64,000 nt of DNA from an uncultured Dehalococcoidia bacterium (GCA_958295765.1 CATQHB010000002.1:2592091-2656090), one strand, 5' to 3'; shown: positions 41,764 to 51,067, counted from the stretch's first letter. Notes: a model not told the origin generated them from the sequence alone. Numbers and translations are program-made.

Positions 41764-43112
41764 GCGAAACAAGAGTAGCCTTCATCTCTTTCCACGCCAG
41801 CCCGCTAGCGGCGCCGGGCGAGGGCAAAGCCGGGGGAATGAACGTTTACGTGCGCCAGTTGGCCCGCGCCCTGGGCAATTCCGGCGTGGCCGTAGATGTC
41901 TTTACCCGGGAGCATCGCTTTGACCGAAACGGCGCAAAGGTTGCCAATGGCGGAGCGCCGGCCAACGGTGCCGTCCCGGATAACAATGCAGACTTGAGAA
42001 ACGGCGCAGTCCCGGCTGACTATGCAGACTTGGCAAACGTCGCAAATATGGCAAATATGGTGGAAAACATCTCCGCCAACGTCCGGGTCATTCACCTGCC
42101 GGCCGGCGCGCCGGACACGCCGATGGATGACCTTTACCGCCACCTGCCCCAATTCCTGGAGGGGATGCAGGCGTTCCGGGCGCGCCACAACCTGACCTAT
42201 CGGGCGGTACACTCCCACTACTGGCTTTCCGGCTGGCTGGGCCGCGCCTTCAGCCAGGCCCTCAACCTGCCCCACATCATCACCTTCCATACCCTGGCCC
42301 GCATCAAGATGCAGTCCCGCCCCGGCGAAACCGAGCCTAAAGCTCGGCAGCAGGTGGAGGAAGAGTTGCTGGCCTCGGCGGACCGCATCATCGCCTTCAG
42401 CCCCCACGAGCGGGACGCCATGGCCCGGCTCTACGGGGCCGACATCAACCGGATTCAACTGGCGCCCTGCGGCGTTGACCTGAGCACCTTCCGCCCCCTG
42501 GACCGGGAGGAGTCGCGGAAACGGCTGGGCCTCAACGGCGACAAGGTGCTGCTTTACGTGGGCCGCATTGAGTCCCTCAAAGGGGTGGAACTGCTGGTGC
42601 ATACCGCCGCCCAACTGGATACCTGCGAACCGGTGCGGGTGCTGGTGGTGGGCGACGACAACGGCCAGGACCGGGAACTGGACCGGCTCCGCGACCTGGC
42701 GGAAACCTTGCAGGTGGAGGATTCCTTCCAGTTTGTAGGCCGGGTGGCTCAGGAGGAGTTGCCGGTCTATTACAGCGCCGCCGACGTCTGCGTCGTACCC
42801 TCCTTCTATGAGAGTTTCGGCCTGGCCGCCCTGGAGTCTATGGCCTGCGGCACGCCGGTGGTGGCGTCCCGGGTCGGCGGCCTTTCCACCGTGATTCAGC
42901 ACGGCAGCACCGGCTACCTCAAGTCGTGGCGGTGCCCGGAGGCTTTCGCTAATTCCCTGGAAATGTTAATATCCAGCAAGAGCTTGCAGAGCAGCATGGG
43001 CCTGGCCGCCCGGCGGCGGGCCGAAGACCTGAGTTGGGACAAGGTTGCCGGCCAGATTGCCGACGTGTACCGAACCCTGGCCGCGGAACGGGCCGCCGCC
43101 GGCCCAACCTGA
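41760..43112 (+). CDS. MshA-like GT4 glycosyltransferase
   Basis: 450 residues. The N-terminus (FISFHASPLAAPGEGKAGGMNVYVRQLARAL) is the MshA/sucrose-synthase-like opening, and the C-terminal GT-B half has VGRIESLKGVELLV, FVGRVAQEELPVYYSAADV and the EX7E region FYESFGLAALESMACGTPVV. Residues 58-102 are a low-complexity insert built on NGAVP and ADLAN iterations that the family lacks. MshA links GlcNAc to inositol-phosphate in mycothiol synthesis, but many relatives act on other acceptors. Start TTG 41760. Confidence 0.85.
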   Translation: MSETRVAFISFHASPLAAPGEGKAGGMNVYVRQLARALGNSGVAVDVFTREHRFDRNGAKVANGGAPANGAVPDNNADLRNGAVPADYADLANVANMANMVENISANVRVIHLPAGAPDTPMDDLYRHLPQFLEGMQAFRARHNLTYRAVHSHYWLSGWLGRAFSQALNLPHIITFHTLARIKMQSRPGETEPKARQQVEEELLASADRIIAFSPHERDAMARLYGADINRIQLAPCGVDLSTFRPLDREESRKRLGLNGDKVLLYVGRIESLKGVELLVHTAAQLDTCEPVRVLVVGDDNGQDRELDRLRDLAETLQVEDSFQFVGRVAQEELPVYYSAADVCVVPSFYESFGLAALESMACGTPVVASRVGGLSTVIQHGSTGYLKSWRCPEAFANSLEMLISSKSLQSSMGLAARRRAEDLSWDKVAGQIADVYRTLAAERAAAGPT

Positions 43113-43389
43113 ACCGGCCGTTCCTGAGCCGGTTACCGGGGCTGTTTTAACCTGGCAAACCTGGCGCCGATGACCCACCCGGGCACGCCCGGACACCCCG
43201 CACTCCATCCGGTTGCCCTCAGGGAAAACCCGGGCCGGCATCGGTTCAGGGCGCATCCTTCCCTCATCCATTGGGGCATCCATTGGGCGCCCATTGGCCT
43301 TTGACCGACCGGCTCGGCAAGCGCGGAGGAGGCAATCCAACCCGGCGGGGCCTGATCCCAACCAAGAAAAGGAGCGTTGAGGAGCGGTC

Positions 43390-44061
43390 ATGGCGGCGCC
43401 GGTGGAAAAAAACAGCAACTTCGCCCGCAGGATCCTCATTCACGTTGAGGTTACCCTCGGCGCCGGCCTGTTGGTAGTCCTGCCCCTGGTTATTACCTTC
43501 TGGATCGTCAAGTTTTTCTTTGACTTGATGGAGCCGATCTTTCAGGAAACGGTGCTGAAACATCTGCCCGGCCCCCAGATTCCCGGCCTCGGCGTCGTGG
43601 CGCTGCTGGCGTTGATTTACATGGCCGGGTGGTTCACCACTCACGGCCTGGGGCGGAAGCTGATTAACGCCGGCCACCGGTCAATGGAGTTCATTCCCGT
43701 CATCAAGGGCATCTACAGTCCCCTGCGCTCCGCAATGCAGTTGATGAGCAGCGCCGAAGATCGGCCCTACCGGGGCGTGGTGCTGGTCGAGTTTCCTAGA
43801 GAGGGCGCCAAGTCCATCGGACTGATTACCTCCCAGCTTGGCGAGGCCGACGGCGAGGATATGCTCGCCGTGTACGTCCCCACTACCCCGGTGCCTTCCT
43901 CCGGGTTCCTGATTGTAGTCCCCAGCAAGGACGTTACCTACACCGACATCAGCGTGGACGACGCAATGAAAATAATAATCTCCGGCGGCCTGCTGGCCGG
44001 AACAATCCTGGGCGACCCGGAACCGGAGCAACATTCCCTGCGGGAACAAGACCACGACTAG
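43390..44061 (+). CDS. DUF502 family membrane protein
   Basis: 223 residues. Two transmembrane segments (AGLLVVLPLVITFWIVKFFF and GVVALLALIYMAGWF) followed by IPVIKGIYSPLRSAMQLM, the conserved DUF502 core, VLVEFPREGAKSIGLIT and VYVPTTPVPSSGFLIVVP. Members are conserved membrane proteins of unknown role. ATG 43390 follows GAGGAGCGG. Between it and the glycosyltransferase (43113-43389) I see no gene, only three short CCATTGGG iterations near 43270. Confidence 0.85.
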   Translation: MAAPVEKNSNFARRILIHVEVTLGAGLLVVLPLVITFWIVKFFFDLMEPIFQETVLKHLPGPQIPGLGVVALLALIYMAGWFTTHGLGRKLINAGHRSMEFIPVIKGIYSPLRSAMQLMSSAEDRPYRGVVLVEFPREGAKSIGLITSQLGEADGEDMLAVYVPTTPVPSSGFLIVVPSKDVTYTDISVDDAMKIIISGGLLAGTILGDPEPEQHSLREQDHD

Positions 44062-44073
44062 ACCGGGCAACCT

Positions 44074-44313
44074 CTCCCCGCTCATCAGCTATTGGCCTCT
44101 TTTCCCGCTCATCCTGAGCTGGTCGAAGGACGAACCGCCGGATAGGGCCGGGTGGTTCGACCGGCTCACCATAAGCGGATTTTATTCCTGCCCCTCCCCG
44201 CTCATCAGCCATTGGCCTCTTTTCCCGCTCATCCTGAGCTTGTCGAAGGACGAACCGCTTGATAGGGCCGGGTGGTTCGACAAGCTCACCATGAGCGGAC
44301 ATTGAACTACATT
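44074..44313. repeat. two tandem family C units, 120-bp period
   Basis: CTCCCCGCTCATCAGC...TTGGCCTCTTTTCC precedes each family C pair (44104-44178 and 44224-44298); the period is 120 bases. The gap 44062-44541 also holds A13 and a promoter. Confidence 0.88.
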
Positions 44314-44337
44314 CCAAGTCAATCACAGCACAAAGAA

Positions 44338-44434
44338 CCGTCGTTCCGGCGCAGGCCGGAATCCAGGAAATCCCCGGCAAAAGAGCAGGCCGGCTACCGA
44401 GGATTCTGGATTCCGGCTTTCGCCGGAACGACGG
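44338..44434. repeat. family A repeat (A13)
   Basis: Complete; the left arm has the GCAGGCC variant also seen in A1. Confidence 0.9.
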
Positions 44435-44459
44435 TTCCTTCCCTACAACCCATCTAAAG

Positions 44460-44488
44460 TTGAACCGGCCCAAGTTTTTGTGTACCAT
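44460..44488 (+). promoter_or_regulatory. candidate promoter for the PIG-L gene
   Basis: -35 TTGAAC (44460-44465), 17-base spacer, -10 TACCAT (44483-44488), 53 bases before the ATG. Confidence 0.5.
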
Positions 44489-44541
44489 AGGGCCGGGCCG
44501 GGGCTGCCCGGCATATTTGCGCCGGTGGAAGGAGTCTGCGG

Positions 44542-45249
44542 ATGGAAGAAACCCCGGAACGGGTGCTGGTAGTTACGCCTCACCCGGATGATGCGGAAAT
44601 CTGGTGCGGCGGCACCCTGGCCCGCTGGATCCGGCAGGGGGCCGAAGTCTATTACGTCCTCTGCACCGACGGCGGCAAGGGCAGCGAAAAGCCGGGCGTT
44701 ACCGCCGATGAGTTGGCGGCGACCCGGGACCGGGAGCAACTGGCCGCCGCCGCCGTGCTGGGCGTAAAAGAGGTGGTGAAGCTGGGCTACCCGGACGGCG
44801 AGTTGGAGGACACCAGCGAGTTTCGCAAGCAACTGGTGCGGGAAATCCGCCGGGTGCAGCCGGACGTGGTGCTGGTTACCGAGCCTTACCGCCGCAACCT
44901 GGCCTGGCACCGGGACCACCGGGTCGCCGGGCAGGTGGCCCTGGATGCCGTCTTTCCCTACGCCCGCGACCATCTCCACTTCGGCGAACTGTGGAGCGAG
45001 GAAGGGCTGGAACCCCATAAGACCGGGACGATCCTCTTTTGGGGAGCGGAACAGGCCGACACCTTCATCGACATCGGGGAAACCCTGGAGATTAAGCTGG
45101 AGGCGGTGCAGGCCCACCGCAGCCAGGTGGCCGAGCATCCCCAACGGGAAGTGATTGACTACGTGATGGAACGGGCCAGAGACGCCGGCGCCGAAGGCGG
45201 CTGTGCCTACGCCGAGGCTTTCCGCAAGGTAACTTTTCGTACTACCTGA
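44542..45249 (+). CDS. PIG-L family N-acetyl-sugar deacetylase (LmbE-like)
   Basis: 235 residues. Zinc motif TPHPDDAEIWCGG (His, Asp, Asp) at residues 12-24 and the third ligand in AWHRDHRVAG near 125; the protein ends with the YAEAFRKV seen in PIG-L enzymes. This family includes MshB and BshB (thiol biosynthesis) and many other deacetylases. With an MshA-like glycosyltransferase 1.4 kb upstream on the same strand it could belong to a glycosyl-thiol pathway, but it has its own promoter and no direct link is visible. ATG 44542 follows GGAAGGAG. Confidence 0.85.
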   Translation: MEETPERVLVVTPHPDDAEIWCGGTLARWIRQGAEVYYVLCTDGGKGSEKPGVTADELAATRDREQLAAAAVLGVKEVVKLGYPDGELEDTSEFRKQLVREIRRVQPDVVLVTEPYRRNLAWHRDHRVAGQVALDAVFPYARDHLHFGELWSEEGLEPHKTGTILFWGAEQADTFIDIGETLEIKLEAVQAHRSQVAEHPQREVIDYVMERARDAGAEGGCAYAEAFRKVTFRTT

Positions 45250-45295
45250 CCATCAGGGCAATCCCCGGATAGTCGCAGGGGCGGCTGGTTGGCCG

Positions 45296-45413
45296 GTAGG
45301 GGCGGTTCGCGAACCGCCCCTACCCAAGGCAATGATATGCCGGATACGGCGGCACCCGTTCCGCAAAATGACTTGGCCTTGGCGACCAGGGCGGGTTAGA
45401 AACCCGCCCCTAC
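45296..45413. repeat. family B repeat (B16) with exchanged core
   Basis: The left hairpin is a perfect palindrome with core TTCGCGAA in place of TTTATAA (GTAGGGGCGG at one end, CCGCCCCTAC at the other). The right hairpin keeps the ordinary GGGTTAGAAACCC core. The gap 45250-45610 holds this and B17. Confidence 0.9.
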
Positions 45414-45524
45414 CCGTAGCAATGCCAACCTACGTTGAGAATACCACCCCGCCATGCCGGGCGGTTTTGGATATTCCCAACATTTGCCTATTCCCCACCC
45501 GTACCGGCTCCGGCGTGTTCTCCG

Positions 45525-45614
45525 GTAGGGGCGGGTTTGTAACCCGCCCGGTGTTCAACGGCAAGCCGACATATTCCTGCACCTACGCCGGGGCGGTTCG
45601 CGAACCGCCCCTAC
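45525..45614. repeat. family B repeat (B17), shortened and chimeric
   Basis: Left hairpin with core GGTTTGTAACC, right hairpin with core GGTTCGCGAACC; the centre is about 28 bases shorter than usual. The right end abuts the DUF885 stop codon at 45611. Confidence 0.85.
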
Positions 45615-47347
45615 AGTGGGCCGTCCCCCGGTTGTTCCAGCATTGCCTCCCGGAGCAGGGGCAGGGGCGGCGCGCCGTAGGAGAGCAGCCGGTCATGGAA
45701 CCCTTTGAGCGAATAGGCCGCGCCCTGTTCCCGCCGGTAGTCCTCCCGCAGCTTGAGAATCATCAGCTTGCCCAGGGTGTAGTTCAGATAGCCGGGGTCA
45801 AAGGTTCCGCGCAGGGCCTCCCGGCGGGCCGGCAGTTCCTCCATATAGGCGTTGTCCCGGAAAAAACGGGTCGCCTCCGCTACCGTCATCCCCTCGGTGT
45901 GCATCCCCAAAGCGCACAGGTAGCGGCAGTTGCGCACCAACGCCTCCAATAACTGGGTAACCAGCAGGGCATCCTGACCCTTTCCGTAGTCCGTTTCCAG
46001 CATCATCTGCTCGGTATAATGCGCCCAACCCTCGGTAAAGGCGTAGGAGGAGGCCACCCGGTTGACCAGGGGCAGGGGCCGGCCGTGGCGCTGGTGCAGG
46101 TGGTGGACAAAGTGGCCGGGATAGACCTCGTGGATGGACACGATGCGCAGGGTGGCATAGTTGAAGTTGGACAGCCACTCCTCCTGCTGCTGGGCCGTCC
46201 AGGTTTCCTCCACCGGAGTAACGTAGTAGAAAGACTCGGTAGCCAGGGTTTCCAACGCCCCGGGGCTGTCCATCGCGGCAAAGGCGTAGCGCATATAGGT
46301 AGGCGTCTCCACCACCTGGCAGCGGTTCTCCGAAGGCAGGGAAATCAGGTCGAAGTCCAGCAGGGATTGGCGGATGTCCTCCAGCATATCCCTGGTTTCC
46401 GGTATCAGCGTGGCGGCGGTGGGGTGGTTCCGGCTGAGGTCGGCCACGATTTCCCGGATGGAACGGCCCGGAGCGATGGCTGCGGTGGCCTCGGCCAGCC
46501 GTTCCAGGTTCTGCTCCAGGTTGACCTGGCCCAGGGCGATTAACTCCCGCAGGGGGACGTTCACCCCTTCGCCGTGGGCCAGCATCGCCGCAAAACATTG
46601 GGCGCCGATGGCAAAATCACCGCCACCGTTTCCCTTGCCGTCGCCGTTGCCGTTGCCTCCGGTCTTTTCCAGGCGCGCCTCCAGCCGGGCCACAAAACCC
46701 TCCAGGGCCTGGGCCGCCTGCTCCCGGGCCGCGTCAAACCCGGCCAGTATCTCCGACGATTGCGGCGACTCCGGGACGCCGCCCGGTTGGGCCAGGTCAA
46801 CCCGGTAAAAGCGGGCCATCCCCCGATAGCTTTCAATGCTCATTTCCAGCACCGGACGGCTCAATTCCGGCGCCAGGGCGGCGTCCAGAACTTGCAGGAA
46901 GTCCGGGACTTGCGCCAGGGCTTGGGTGGCAGCGCGCAATCGGTCGGGCAGCGGCGCATAGTCCCGCTTGACGTAGCCGCCCACGTTCAGGTAGCCCACC
47001 TGCCGCATGGGGTTGTTGGCAAGGGGCCGCAACTCCTCCAGGGTGAACAACTCCCGCCGCAGAAACAGCTCCAGCAACCGGCGTTCCAGCCGCCGCTCCG
47101 GGGCCGTCAAGCCGGCGCCGGCGTCTGAACCGGCAGCGACAGCGGCGCCGTCATCCGGGGCGGCGATGCCGGAGAGTTGAGCCAACCCCCGGCGCAGTTC
47201 CTCGGCCCGGCGGGTCAGCCGCCGGGGAGACAGGTCGGGCAGTTGGCCGTCATACTCGTGGCGGCCAATGCGGGAGCCGGCGGTGGGGTAGAAGTCCCAA
47301 TGTTCCTTTATCAACCGCTGGGCCAGTTGGTCAAAGACGGTGTCCAT
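45611..47347 (-). CDS. DUF885 family (metallopeptidase-like) protein
   Basis: 578 residues. The signature HEVYPGHFVHHLH near residue 402 (a His-Glu...Gly-His metal-like site typical of DUF885) is followed by RVASSYAFTEGWAHYTEQMM with a third acidic ligand, and the end has DPGYLNYTLGKLMILKLREDY. No signal peptide is visible. The family is proposed to be a zinc-dependent carboxypeptidase-like enzyme. A Gly/Asn-rich insert (GGNGNGDGKGNGGGD) lies near residue 237. ATG 47347. Confidence 0.85.
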   Translation of the reverse strand: MDTVFDQLAQRLIKEHWDFYPTAGSRIGRHEYDGQLPDLSPRRLTRRAEELRRGLAQLSGIAAPDDGAAVAAGSDAGAGLTAPERRLERRLLELFLRRELFTLEELRPLANNPMRQVGYLNVGGYVKRDYAPLPDRLRAATQALAQVPDFLQVLDAALAPELSRPVLEMSIESYRGMARFYRVDLAQPGGVPESPQSSEILAGFDAAREQAAQALEGFVARLEARLEKTGGNGNGDGKGNGGGDFAIGAQCFAAMLAHGEGVNVPLRELIALGQVNLEQNLERLAEATAAIAPGRSIREIVADLSRNHPTAATLIPETRDMLEDIRQSLLDFDLISLPSENRCQVVETPTYMRYAFAAMDSPGALETLATESFYYVTPVEETWTAQQQEEWLSNFNYATLRIVSIHEVYPGHFVHHLHQRHGRPLPLVNRVASSYAFTEGWAHYTEQMMLETDYGKGQDALLVTQLLEALVRNCRYLCALGMHTEGMTVAEATRFFRDNAYMEELPARREALRGTFDPGYLNYTLGKLMILKLREDYRREQGAAYSLKGFHDRLLSYGAPPLPLLREAMLEQPGDGPL

Positions 47348-47405
47348 AACGGTTCCCCCCTGGTAAGACCGGGCTATGGTAAGACCGGGCTATGGTTAAA
47401 CCGGG

Positions 47406-47717
47406 CTACACCAACTCGCTTATCTGGATTTGGGGACGGATGTCGGTATAGTTGGGCGAATCGCCCATCAACTCCCGCCCGTGAGTCTTGAACCCCTCAT
47501 GCACCTCGTCGGCGGTGTTGAAGTAGAGATTGCCGACGGCGATGAAGGGGGCCGGCGCGTTGGGGTCGGCAGAGCTTACCCCGCTTTCCACCTCACTACG
47601 CAGCAGGCCCATCGAATCCAGCCGCTGATGCACCAGGGGCATATGGGTTCCGGTGTAATAATCCAGGTCAAACTTCTGGTCCGCCTCGTTGGGATACAGG
47701 AAGGAAACCTTAATCAT
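47406..47717 (-). CDS. EthD family protein
   Basis: 103 residues, a complete single dimeric alpha-beta barrel unit. IKVSFLYPNEADQKFDLDYYTGTHMPLVHQRL is the typical EthD opening, with the FD-x-Y-Y-x-x-x-H-M-P motif; the last strand is QIQISELV. Such proteins support degradation or reduction of ethers and small aromatics; the partner is unknown. ATG 47717 follows AAAGGAG. It is 58 bases upstream of the DUF885 gene on the same strand and may be cotranscribed. Confidence 0.85.
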   Translation of the reverse strand: MIKVSFLYPNEADQKFDLDYYTGTHMPLVHQRLDSMGLLRSEVESGVSSADPNAPAPFIAVGNLYFNTADEVHEGFKTHGRELMGDSPNYTDIRPQIQISELV

Positions 47718-47902
47718 TTTTAGAACACTCCTTTGTTTGAAGTGGGGTTATTTTAACACAGGGGGGTAGCGTAACGCCGATACGCCCGGACAAGGACAAA
47801 ATCCGACCGGACAATGACAAAATCCGCTCATGGTGAGCTTGTCGAACCATCCGCCCCTATCCGACTTAACCGGGGCAACCCAGGCAACTTCAACCCAAGC
47901 AA

Positions 47903-48000
47903 CCGTCGTTCCGGCGAAAGCCGGAATCCAGAATCCTCGGTAGCCGGTTCGCTCTTTTCCCGTAGGATTTCCTGGATTCCGGCTTTCGCCGGAACGACGG
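47903..48000. repeat. family A repeat (A14)
   Basis: Complete, with CCCGTAGGATTT in the centre. A family C left arm precedes it (47823-47848). The gap 47718-48521 is repeats only, apart from the nadB promoter. Confidence 0.9.
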
Positions 48001-48027
48001 GTTTGTGGTGAGGTTGTCTTGACGGTA

Positions 48028-48240
48028 GGATGGTTCGACAAGCTCACCATGAGCGGACTTTAGCAACGACTCCCCCCGCTCATCCTGAGCCGGTCGAAGG
48101 ATGCCCGCCGGATAGGTGGACGTGGTTCGACAAGCTCACCATGAGCGGACTTTAGCAGCGACTCTGCCCGCTCATCCTGAGCCGGTCGAAGGATGCCCGC
48201 CGGATAGCGGGGACGTGGTTCGACAAGCTCACCATGAGCG
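48028..48240. repeat. tandem family C array, about 93-bp period
   Basis: One right arm followed by two complete pairs, with CGGTCGAAGGATGCCCGCCG shared between the units. Confidence 0.88.
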
Positions 48241-48292
48241 GGTGCTGTCATTGGTATTCTTGCCCGTACCGGCCCCGGCGGACGGTTGGATG

Positions 48293-48411
48293 GTAGGGGC
48301 GGGTTTGTAACCCGCCCTGGCTCCAGGGCAGGGATAGGTCAGACCGGGCACACCTGTTTTCCGGTATTTCCTTGCCCTTGAACACCGGGCGGGTTACAAA
48401 CCCGCCCCTAC
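48293..48411. repeat. family B repeat (B18)
   Basis: Complete; the outer tail ATGCCAACCTGCGTTGAGCG follows at 48422-48441. Confidence 0.9.
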
Positions 48412-48460
48412 GTTGATGCTAATGCCAACCTGCGTTGAGCGTACCTTTCCCGCCGGCAAC

Positions 48461-48491
48461 TTGGCAACGGCCTACTATATCTGTATAGTAG
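48461..48491 (+). promoter_or_regulatory. nadB promoter with overlapping operator-like palindrome
   Basis: -35 TTGGCA (48461-48466), 17-base spacer, -10 TATAGT (48484-48489). CTACTATA-TCTG-TATAGTAG (48472-48491) is a perfect 8-bp dyad covering the spacer and the -10 box, the layout of a repressor operator. No regulator gene is adjacent. Confidence 0.6.
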
Positions 48492-48521
48492 GGCGCAACC
48501 TGCATTAAACCCATTAAATCA

Positions 48522-50108
48522 ATGCAAAACACCGATTACGACTACATCATTATCGGGAGCGGTATCGCCGGACTGAATACGGCGCTGCTGGCCCGGGCGC
48601 ATGGTTCGACGCTGATTCTGACCAAGGGGCGGGTGGATGACTGCAATACCCGCTACGCTCAGGGCGGGATTGCGGCGGCGGTGGGCGCCGGGGATACGCC
48701 GGCGCTGCACTTTCAGGACACCCTGACCGCCGGGGCCGGCCTGTGCAACCGGGAGGCGGTGCAGGTGCTGACCAACGAAGGGCCGCAGCGGGTGGCGAAT
48801 CTGATCCAGTGGGGCGTCCCCTTTGACACCATTCACGGCGAAGTGGCCCTGGGCCGGGAGGGCGCTCACAGCCGGCCCCGCATCCTCCACGCCGGCGGCG
48901 ACGCCACCGGCCAGCACATCGAGCTGACCCTCGCCAGTCGGGTGGCCGAGTCGGACATCACCGTGCTGGAATATACCCTGGCGACCCGCCTCATCGTCGA
49001 ACAGGGCCAGGTTCAGGCGGTAGAGACCCTCAACTCGGCCACCGGAGAACGGCAAACCTACCGGGGCCGGTTCATCATCATCGGCACCGGCGGCGCCGGC
49101 CAGTTATACCAATACACCACCAACCCGGAGGTCGCCACCGGCGACGGGGTGGCCCTGGGGTTTCGGGCCGGGGCGCAGGTAATGGATATGGAGTTTTACC
49201 AGTTTCACCCCACCGCCCTCTGGCTGGAGGGCGCGCCCTGCTTTCTGCTGTCCGAGGCGATGCGGGGCGAGGGCGCCGTGCTCCGCGACCGTCAGGGGCG
49301 GGCCTTTATGGGCGATTATCACCCCCTGGCCGATTTGGCCCCCCGGGACGTGGTATCCCGTTCCATCGCCACCGAAATGGAACGGGACGGCGGCGGCCCG
49401 GTGTTTCTGGACATCTCCCACCTGCCCGGCGACGTGGTAAAGAGCCGGTTCCCCACCATTTACAACTTCTGCCTCAACTATCGGCTGGACATTACCCGGG
49501 AGCCGGCCCCGGTGGCCCCGGCGGCCCACTATATGATGGGCGGCATCAAGATCGACACCTGGGGCCGCACCAACATCCGGGGGCTTTACGCCTGCGGCGA
49601 GGCGGCCTGCTCGGCGGTGCACGGGGCCAATCGTTTAGCCAGCAACTCCCTGCTGGATACCCTGGTTTTCGCCCAACGGCTGGTCAGCAGCAGCCTGGGC
49701 CAGGCCCCGGAACAAGCCGATTCCGCCGGAGACGCGCCGGCTCAGCCGGACTTGCTGCGGAGCCTGCCCCGCCGGGCGCCGGTCTGCGCCAGTATGCCGG
49801 AGTTCAACCGGGCCAACCTTCAGGACTTGATGTGGCGCAACGTGGGCATTAACCGCAACGGCTCCCGGCTGCTGCTCTCGGCCCGCATCCTCAACCTGTG
49901 GCAGCCGGCGATAACGGATACGCCGGATACGCCGGAACCTACCGACCGGGCCGCCGGCGAGTTGAGCAATATGGCGCTGCTGGGGCGGCTGATGGTAGAA
50001 TCGGCGCTGCTCCGGCAGGAAAGCCGCGGCTCCCACTTCCGGGAGGACTTCCCGGAAACTTCCCCCGCCTGGGAAAAGCACGTTGTCCTGACCGCCGAGG
50101 AGGTTTAA
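48522..50108 (+). CDS. nadB: L-aspartate oxidase
   Basis: 528 residues. FAD-binding YIIIGSGIAGLNTALLA at the start, the RYAQGGIAAAVG segment, HSRPRILHAGGDATG, the active-site region QFHPTALWLEGAPCFLLSEAMRGEGA, and NIRGLYACGEAACSAVHGANRLASNSL near residue 345-370, all diagnostic of NadB rather than succinate dehydrogenase. The C-terminal helical domain is complete. It makes iminoaspartate for quinolinate; nadA is not in this window. No strong SD precedes ATG 48522. nadC starts two bases after its stop. Confidence 0.95.
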   Translation: MQNTDYDYIIIGSGIAGLNTALLARAHGSTLILTKGRVDDCNTRYAQGGIAAAVGAGDTPALHFQDTLTAGAGLCNREAVQVLTNEGPQRVANLIQWGVPFDTIHGEVALGREGAHSRPRILHAGGDATGQHIELTLASRVAESDITVLEYTLATRLIVEQGQVQAVETLNSATGERQTYRGRFIIIGTGGAGQLYQYTTNPEVATGDGVALGFRAGAQVMDMEFYQFHPTALWLEGAPCFLLSEAMRGEGAVLRDRQGRAFMGDYHPLADLAPRDVVSRSIATEMERDGGGPVFLDISHLPGDVVKSRFPTIYNFCLNYRLDITREPAPVAPAAHYMMGGIKIDTWGRTNIRGLYACGEAACSAVHGANRLASNSLLDTLVFAQRLVSSSLGQAPEQADSAGDAPAQPDLLRSLPRRAPVCASMPEFNRANLQDLMWRNVGINRNGSRLLLSARILNLWQPAITDTPDTPEPTDRAAGELSNMALLGRLMVESALLRQESRGSHFREDFPETSPAWEKHVVLTAEEV

Positions 50109-50110
50109 CC

Positions 50111-50965
50111 GTGAGCCAGTTGCCCCCGGAAGTTTACCGCCTGATTGACGCCGCCCTGTCCGAGGATGAGACCTTTAACGACCCTACCACCGGCCTGTTG
50201 ATTCCCCCGGACGTAACCGGCATCGGGATGTTGCGGGCCAAGGCGGTGGGCGTGCTGGCCGGGCTGGAAGTGGCCGGGGCCGTCTTTCACCGGGTCGATT
50301 CGGCCCTGCGCTTTACCGCCCTGCTGGATGACGGGGCCGCCCTGACGCCGGGGACGGACGTGGCAAGGGTGGAGGGTTCCGCCGCCGCCATTCTCCGGGC
50401 CGAGCGCATCGCCCTGAACTTTTTGCAGCGGATGAGCGGCATCGCCAGCGACACCAACCGCTACGTGCAGGCCATCGCCGGCTGCCCGGCCCGCATCGTG
50501 GATACCCGCAAGACGGCGCCGGGCCACCGCTACCTGGACAAGTACGCCGTCCGTATGGGCGGCGGGCATAATCACCGGCTTAACCTGGCCGACGGAATCC
50601 TGATTAAGGACAACCATATCGAAGCCCTCGGCTCCCGGGAAATGGGGCTGAAGGAGGTAGTGCAACTGGCCCTGGCCCGCGCCTCGCACACCATCAAGGT
50701 GGAGGTGGAGGTGGAATCCCTGGCCGCCGCCCAGGAGGCCCTGGAGGCCGGCGCCCACATCATTATGCTGGACAATATGCCGGCGCCGTTAATGCGCCAG
50801 GCTATGGCCCTGATTGGCGACCGGGCCGTGGTGGAAGCCTCCGGCGGCATCGACCTGGACACGGTGCGGGCCGTCGCGGAGACCGGCGTTCACCTGATTT
50901 CCGTCGGCAGCCTGACCCATTCCACCCAAGCCCTGGATCTCAGCCTGGACCTGGAGTTTCCCTAG
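50111..50965 (+). CDS. nadC: nicotinate-nucleotide pyrophosphorylase (carboxylating)
   Basis: 284 residues from GTG 50111; the frame is open further upstream inside nadB, but the family begins here (PPEVYRLIDAALSED). ALNFLQRMSGIAS, DTRKTAPGHRYLDKYAVRMG with quinolinate-binding Arg and His, GGHNHRLNLADGILIKDNHI, VEVEVESLAAAQEAL and VEASGGIDLDTVRAVAETGV follow in order. It converts quinolinate and PRPP to nicotinate mononucleotide. Cotranscribed with nadB. Confidence 0.95.
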   Translation: MSQLPPEVYRLIDAALSEDETFNDPTTGLLIPPDVTGIGMLRAKAVGVLAGLEVAGAVFHRVDSALRFTALLDDGAALTPGTDVARVEGSAAAILRAERIALNFLQRMSGIASDTNRYVQAIAGCPARIVDTRKTAPGHRYLDKYAVRMGGGHNHRLNLADGILIKDNHIEALGSREMGLKEVVQLALARASHTIKVEVEVESLAAAQEALEAGAHIIMLDNMPAPLMRQAMALIGDRAVVEASGGIDLDTVRAVAETGVHLISVGSLTHSTQALDLSLDLEFP

Positions 50966-51067
50966 CCGGCGGCCAACGGCCCCGGCCGGCAACCAATCCA
51001 ATCCCGACCAATCAAATCCCGACCAATCAAATCCAACCAAATCACCAACCGGAAAAGGAGAAGGCAA

